Shown: piece after piece, positions 37,353 to 40,254 of the stretch
How the letters are laid out: the number at the start of each line of letters is the position of its first letter
How positions within the stretch are numbered: the stretch's first letter is position 1
Source of the DNA: Oceanospirillaceae bacterium
GTDB lineage: Bacteria > Pseudomonadota > Gammaproteobacteria > Pseudomonadales > Balneatricaceae
Reading direction: 5' to 3'
Length of the DNA: 40,254 nt
Assembly (NCBI GenBank): GCA_016845445.1
Contig: JAERSU010000124.1
Span: 1 to 40,254 of the forward strand
Program-made: the position numbers and the translations under genes
The notes under the pieces: model-generated
Databases searched by the model: none
What the model saw: the letters and a program-made list of their open reading frames with translations, nothing else
What the model was told of the DNA's origin: nothing

Positions 37353-39440
37353 ATGGCTGATCTATCCCACTATCGAAATATTGGTATCTTCGCCCACGTT
37401 GACGCGGGTAAGACTACCACTACTGAACGTATTCTTAAGCTGACCGGCAAGATCCACAAGACTGGTGAGGTTCACGATGGTGAATCCACTACTGACTTCA
37501 TGGAACAGGAAGCCGAACGTGGTATTACTATCCAGTCCGCAGCAACTACCTGCTTCTGGAAAGACCACCGTCTAAACATCATCGATACTCCTGGACACGT
37601 TGACTTCACTGTTGAAGTATACCGTTCCCTGAAAGTACTTGACGGTGGTGTAGGTGTATTCTGTGGTTCCGGTGGTGTTGAGCCTCAGTCCGAAACCAAC
37701 TGGCGTTACGCTAACGAATCCGAAGTTGCTCGTATCATCTTCGTAAACAAGCTGGACCGTATCGGTGCTGACTTCCTACGCGTTGTTGACCAGGTAGAAA
37801 ACGTATTGGGTGCTAACCCAATGGTTATGACCCTGCCTATTGGCCGCGAAGACGGCTTTGTTGGTGTGGTTGACGTACTAACCAAGACAGCTTATGTATG
37901 GGATGACTCTGGCCTACCAGAAAACTTCGAAATCATCGATATCCCAGAAGACATGGTTGACCAGGTTGACGAATACCACGAAAAGCTGATCGAAATGGCC
38001 GTTGAACAAGACGACGACCTGATGATGGCCTACATGGACGGTGAAGAGCCTTCTATGGAAGACATCAAGCGCTGCATCCGTTCCGGTACTCGCACCATGG
38101 ATTTCTTCCCTACGTTCTGTGGCTCCGCCTTTAAGAACAAGGGTGTACAACTAGTACTAGACGCCGTTGTAGACTACCTACCAAGCCCAACCGAAGTTGA
38201 TGCTCAGCCACTAACTGAAGCTGAAACTGGCGAACCTACTGGCGAAGTAGCTACCGTATCTACTGACGAGCCTTTCCGTGCTTTGGCATTTAAGATCATG
38301 GATGACCGTTTTGGCGCCTTGACCTTTATCCGTATCTACTCCGGTGTACTGAACAAGGGTGACACCATCCTTAACTCCTACACCGGCAAGACCGAACGTA
38401 TCGGCCGCATGGTAGAAATGCACGCCGACGAGCGTACCGAATTGTCCACTGCCCAAGCTGGTGACATCATCGCTGTAGTAGGTATGAAGAACGTTCAAAC
38501 TGGTCACACCCTATGTGATCCTAAGAATGCCTGCACCCTTGAGCCAATGATCTTCCCAGATCCAGTAATCTCCATCGCCGTAACCCCGAAAGACAAGGGC
38601 TCCACTGAAAAGATGGGTATTGCTATCGGCAAGATGGTTGCTGAAGATCCATCCTTCGTAGTAGAAACTGACGAAGATTCCGGTGAAACCATCCTTAAGG
38701 GTATGGGCGAATTGCACCTGGACATCAAGGTAGACATCCTGAAGCGCACCTACGGCGTTGAACTGATTGTTGGTCAGCCACAGGTTGCTTACCGTGAAAC
38801 CATCACCATGCCAATCGAAGACAGCTATACCCACAAGAAGCAGTCTGGTGGTTCCGGTCAGTTTGGTAAGATCGACTACCGCATCAAGCCAGGCGAAACT
38901 GGTTCTGGTTTCCAGTTCACCTCCAGCGTTGTTGGTGGTAACGTACCTAAGGAATTCTTCCCAGCTATCGAGAAGGGTTTCAAGGGCATGATGGAAGAAG
39001 GCCCACTGGCTGGCTTCCCTCTACTAGACGTTGAAATCGAACTGTTCGACGGTGGCTACCACGCTGTTGACTCCTCTGCAGTAGCCTTTGAGATCGCTGC
39101 TAAAGGCGCTTACCGTCAGTCCATGCCAAAGGCTGGCCCACAGTTGCTGGAGCCAATCATGAAGGTAGACGTATTTACTCCAGACGATCACGTTGGTGAC
39201 GTTATTGGTGACTTGAACCGTCGTCGCGGCATGATCAAGGACCAGGAAGCTGGCGCCACTGGCGTACGTATCAAGGCCGACGTACCACTATCCGAAATGT
39301 TCGGCTACATTGGTCACCTGCGTACCATCACTTCCGGCCGTGGTCAGTTCTCCATGGAATTCAGCCACTACTCCGCTTGCCCACAGAACGTGGCTGACGA
39401 AGTAATCGCTGCCGAAGCTGAAAAGAAAGCTGCTAAGTAA
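37353..39440 (+). CDS. fusA2: Elongation factor G, second type (FusA2-like)
   Basis: Translocation GTPase with the five EF-G domains in 695 residues. G1 [13 protein letters not shown] (14-26), switch [13 protein letters not shown]3 DTPGH, G4 NKLD and GSAFKNKG are intact, and the C-terminal part has [17 protein letters not shown] and [55 protein letters not shown] and the short N-terminus differ from the str-operon EF-G (FYTG..HK.GEVHDG..T.D.M) and resemble, as I recall, the second EF-G of Vibrio and Shewanella. It is not linked to rpsL/rpsG here and stands alone. It ends at a terminator identical to that of tuf. Whether it shares translocation with a first EF-G elsewhere is not visible. Confidence 0.9.
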   Translation: MADLSHYRNIGIFAHVDAGKTTTTERILKLTGKIHKTGEVHDGESTTDFMEQEAERGITIQSAATTCFWKDHRLNIIDTPGHVDFTVEVYRSLKVLDGGVGVFCGSGGVEPQSETNWRYANESEVARIIFVNKLDRIGADFLRVVDQVENVLGANPMVMTLPIGREDGFVGVVDVLTKTAYVWDDSGLPENFEIIDIPEDMVDQVDEYHEKLIEMAVEQDDDLMMAYMDGEEPSMEDIKRCIRSGTRTMDFFPTFCGSAFKNKGVQLVLDAVVDYLPSPTEVDAQPLTEAETGEPTGEVATVSTDEPFRALAFKIMDDRFGALTFIRIYSGVLNKGDTILNSYTGKTERIGRMVEMHADERTELSTAQAGDIIAVVGMKNVQTGHTLCDPKNACTLEPMIFPDPVISIAVTPKDKGSTEKMGIAIGKMVAEDPSFVVETDEDSGETILKGMGELHLDIKVDILKRTYGVELIVGQPQVAYRETITMPIEDSYTHKKQSGGSGQFGKIDYRIKPGETGSGFQFTSSVVGGNVPKEFFPAIEKGFKGMMEEGPLAGFPLLDVEIELFDGGYHAVDSSAVAFEIAAKGAYRQSMPKAGPQLLEPIMKVDVFTPDDHVGDVIGDLNRRRGMIKDQEAGATGVRIKADVPLSEMFGYIGHLRTITSGRGQFSMEFSHYSACPQNVADEVIAAEAEKKAAK

Positions 39441-39455
39441 TCTATATCGGCCATC

Positions 39456-39476
39456 CACTAGGGTCTGACCCTAATG
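39456..39476. repeat. GGGTCTGACCC-type repeat, copy 2 (short)
   Basis: CACTAGGGTCTGACCCTAATG lies between the fusA2 stop and its terminator, in the orientation opposite to copy 3. It lacks the second half seen in copies 1 and 3. Confidence 0.7.
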
Positions 39477-39478
39477 TA

Positions 39479-39510
39479 AAAAAAGCCCGCTTTGTGCGGG
39501 CTTTTTTGTG
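39479..39510. terminator. Terminator after fusA2 (inverted twin of the tuf terminator)
   Basis: A-run, GCCCGC, loop TTTGT, GCGGGC, T-run. The 32 bases are the exact reverse complement of 40043-40074. It also faces the end of the hemerythrin gene. Confidence 0.95.
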
Positions 39511-39526
39511 TCGATAGATTTTTCCT

Positions 39527-39940
39527 TTAACGCACATCCTGGGCCAGAAAAAACTCAGCGTATTCCCTATCACTGCCAAGAATATGATGCTTAAGCCAGT
39601 GCTGGAGAAACTCTAATAGCTCCGGCCCAACATCCATTTCACCATGCTCAACCCGCATTTGCAGACCCAACACCTGATCTAACAGAGCCATATGCTGCTG
39701 TTTATGTTCCTCAGCCTCAGCATAGCCATACTCATCAAACAAAGATTCCTCATAGCCAAAATGGCTGGCCGTATAATCGCCCAACTCAACAAATATCTGG
39801 CGTAAGATTTTGTCACTATAACGCCCACGTGTCTGCAGACCTTCATCTAGGGCATTTATCATGGCCACCAGTCGCCGATGCTGCTGATCGATAGACGGGA
39901 TACCTAAATTGTATTCAGCCTTCCATTCCATGTAAGACAT
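39527..39940 (-). CDS. Bacteriohemerythrin
   Basis: Oxygen-binding di-iron protein of 137 residues, stand-alone domain. All ligands are visible: His21, His60, Glu64 (HFGYEE), His79 and His83 (HKQQH), His119 and Asp124 (HILGSD). The start MSYMEWKAEYNLGIPSIDQQH is typical. It may store or deliver oxygen, or sense it for chemotaxis or c-di-GMP systems. It lies between two inverted identical terminators, pointing toward fusA2. Confidence 0.92.
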   Translation of the reverse strand: MSYMEWKAEYNLGIPSIDQQHRRLVAMINALDEGLQTRGRYSDKILRQIFVELGDYTASHFGYEESLFDEYGYAEAEEHKQQHMALLDQVLGLQMRVEHGEMDVGPELLEFLQHWLKHHILGSDREYAEFFLAQDVR

Positions 39941-40042
39941 GAGATTACTCCTGCAAAGCTAAGCCTTGTATTTCTAGCCTACCATTAGGTTAATCACGCC
40001 CAGCACAACAGACAACGAAAAGCGCGGTATTTTTTGATCTGG

Positions 40043-40074
40043 CACAAAAAAGCCCGCACAAAGCGGGCTTTTTT
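40043..40074. terminator. Terminator after tuf (inverted twin of the fusA2 terminator)
   Basis: A-run, GCCCGC, loop ACAAA, GCGGGC, T-run. On the minus strand it follows the tuf stop after the GGGTCTGACCC repeat, an arrangement mirrored behind fusA2. Confidence 0.93.
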
Positions 40075-40075
40075 A

Positions 40076-40110
40076 CATCAGGGTCAGACTCTTGGGGTCA
40101 GACCCTAGTG
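40076..40110. repeat. GGGTCTGACCC-type palindromic repeat, copy 3
   Basis: Two GGGTCAGAC-type units in tandem (CATCAGGGTCAGACTC, then TTGGGGTCAGACCCTAGTG). Read on the minus strand it starts CACTAGGGTCTGACCCC and ends GACCCTGATG, aligning closely with copy 1. Confidence 0.75.
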
Positions 40111-40125
40111 TGTAGATAGCAACGA

Positions 40126-40254
40126 TTAAGCGATGATCTTGGCTACAACACCGGCACCTACGGTACGACCACCCTCACGGATAGCGAAACGCAGACCTTC
40201 GTCCATCGCGATTGGCGCGATCAACTCTACAGTCATCTGTACGTTGTCACCTGG
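40126..40254 (-). CDS. tuf: Elongation factor Tu, C-terminal part
   Basis: The last 42 residues of EF-Tu: [20 protein letters not shown], then [20 protein letters not shown] and IA before TAA. This is the domain 3 end, nearly invariant in gammaproteobacteria. The gene continues past the right edge. By its place it is probably tufA, the last gene of the str operon (rpsL-rpsG-fusA-tufA), with the S10 operon next on the same strand but displaced by the 4.8-kb segment. Confidence 0.97.
   Translation of the reverse strand, partial: PGDNVQMTVELIAPIAMDEGLRFAIREGGRTVGAGVVAKIIA

Overview
This window comes from a gammaproteobacterium, most likely a marine Pseudomonadales/Oceanospirillales-type lineage. 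The evidence is a fabA-fabB pair, the rplU-rpmA-obgE-proB order, ssb and uvrA divergent beside rplQ, and the full S10-spc-alpha ribosomal superoperon. GC content looks moderate. I cannot assign a genus from sequence alone.

Layout. 1-2700: on the minus strand, rplU-rpmA, a palindrome-rich spacer, then obgE and the 5' part of proB. 2970-5930: on the plus strand, ispB, fabA and fabB (quinone side chain and unsaturated fatty acid synthesis). 5990-9550: a minus-strand cluster alternating molybdopterin genes (moaA, moaC, moaD) with two PlsC-type acyltransferases. 9600-14560: an accessory stretch with an RmlD-like reductase lacking the usual catalytic Tyr, a GlcG/HbpS-like protein, an EamA exporter, an unnamed membrane protein, a YgeA-type racemase, an arylamine N-acetyltransferase, and a cupin gene reduced to its two ends by an internal deletion. 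14580-18160: ssb and uvrA, divergent. 18200-21060: a large chemoreceptor with a long run of HAMP-like repeats.

21200-35280 is the alpha, spc and S10 superoperon in canonical order on the minus strand (rpsJ to rplQ). Promoter-like sequences lie before rpsJ, rplN and rpsM. Three internal spacers are unusually long and rich in hairpins: rpsJ-rplC, rplN-rplX and rpsN-rpsH. The last carries a REP-like double hairpin.

35490-40126: in many relatives tufA is followed directly by rpsJ. Here about 4.8 kb separates them, holding a single-domain response regulator, an Amt-type ammonium transporter, a second-type elongation factor G (FusA2-like) and a bacteriohemerythrin. The terminators behind fusA2 and behind tuf are exact inverted copies, each joined to a GGGTCTGACCC repeat that also occurs behind uvrA. 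I found no CRISPR array, IS element, tRNA or rRNA. The most unusual features are the interrupted str/S10 junction with its inverted repeats, the structured spacers inside the ribosomal operons, and the cupin pseudogene.
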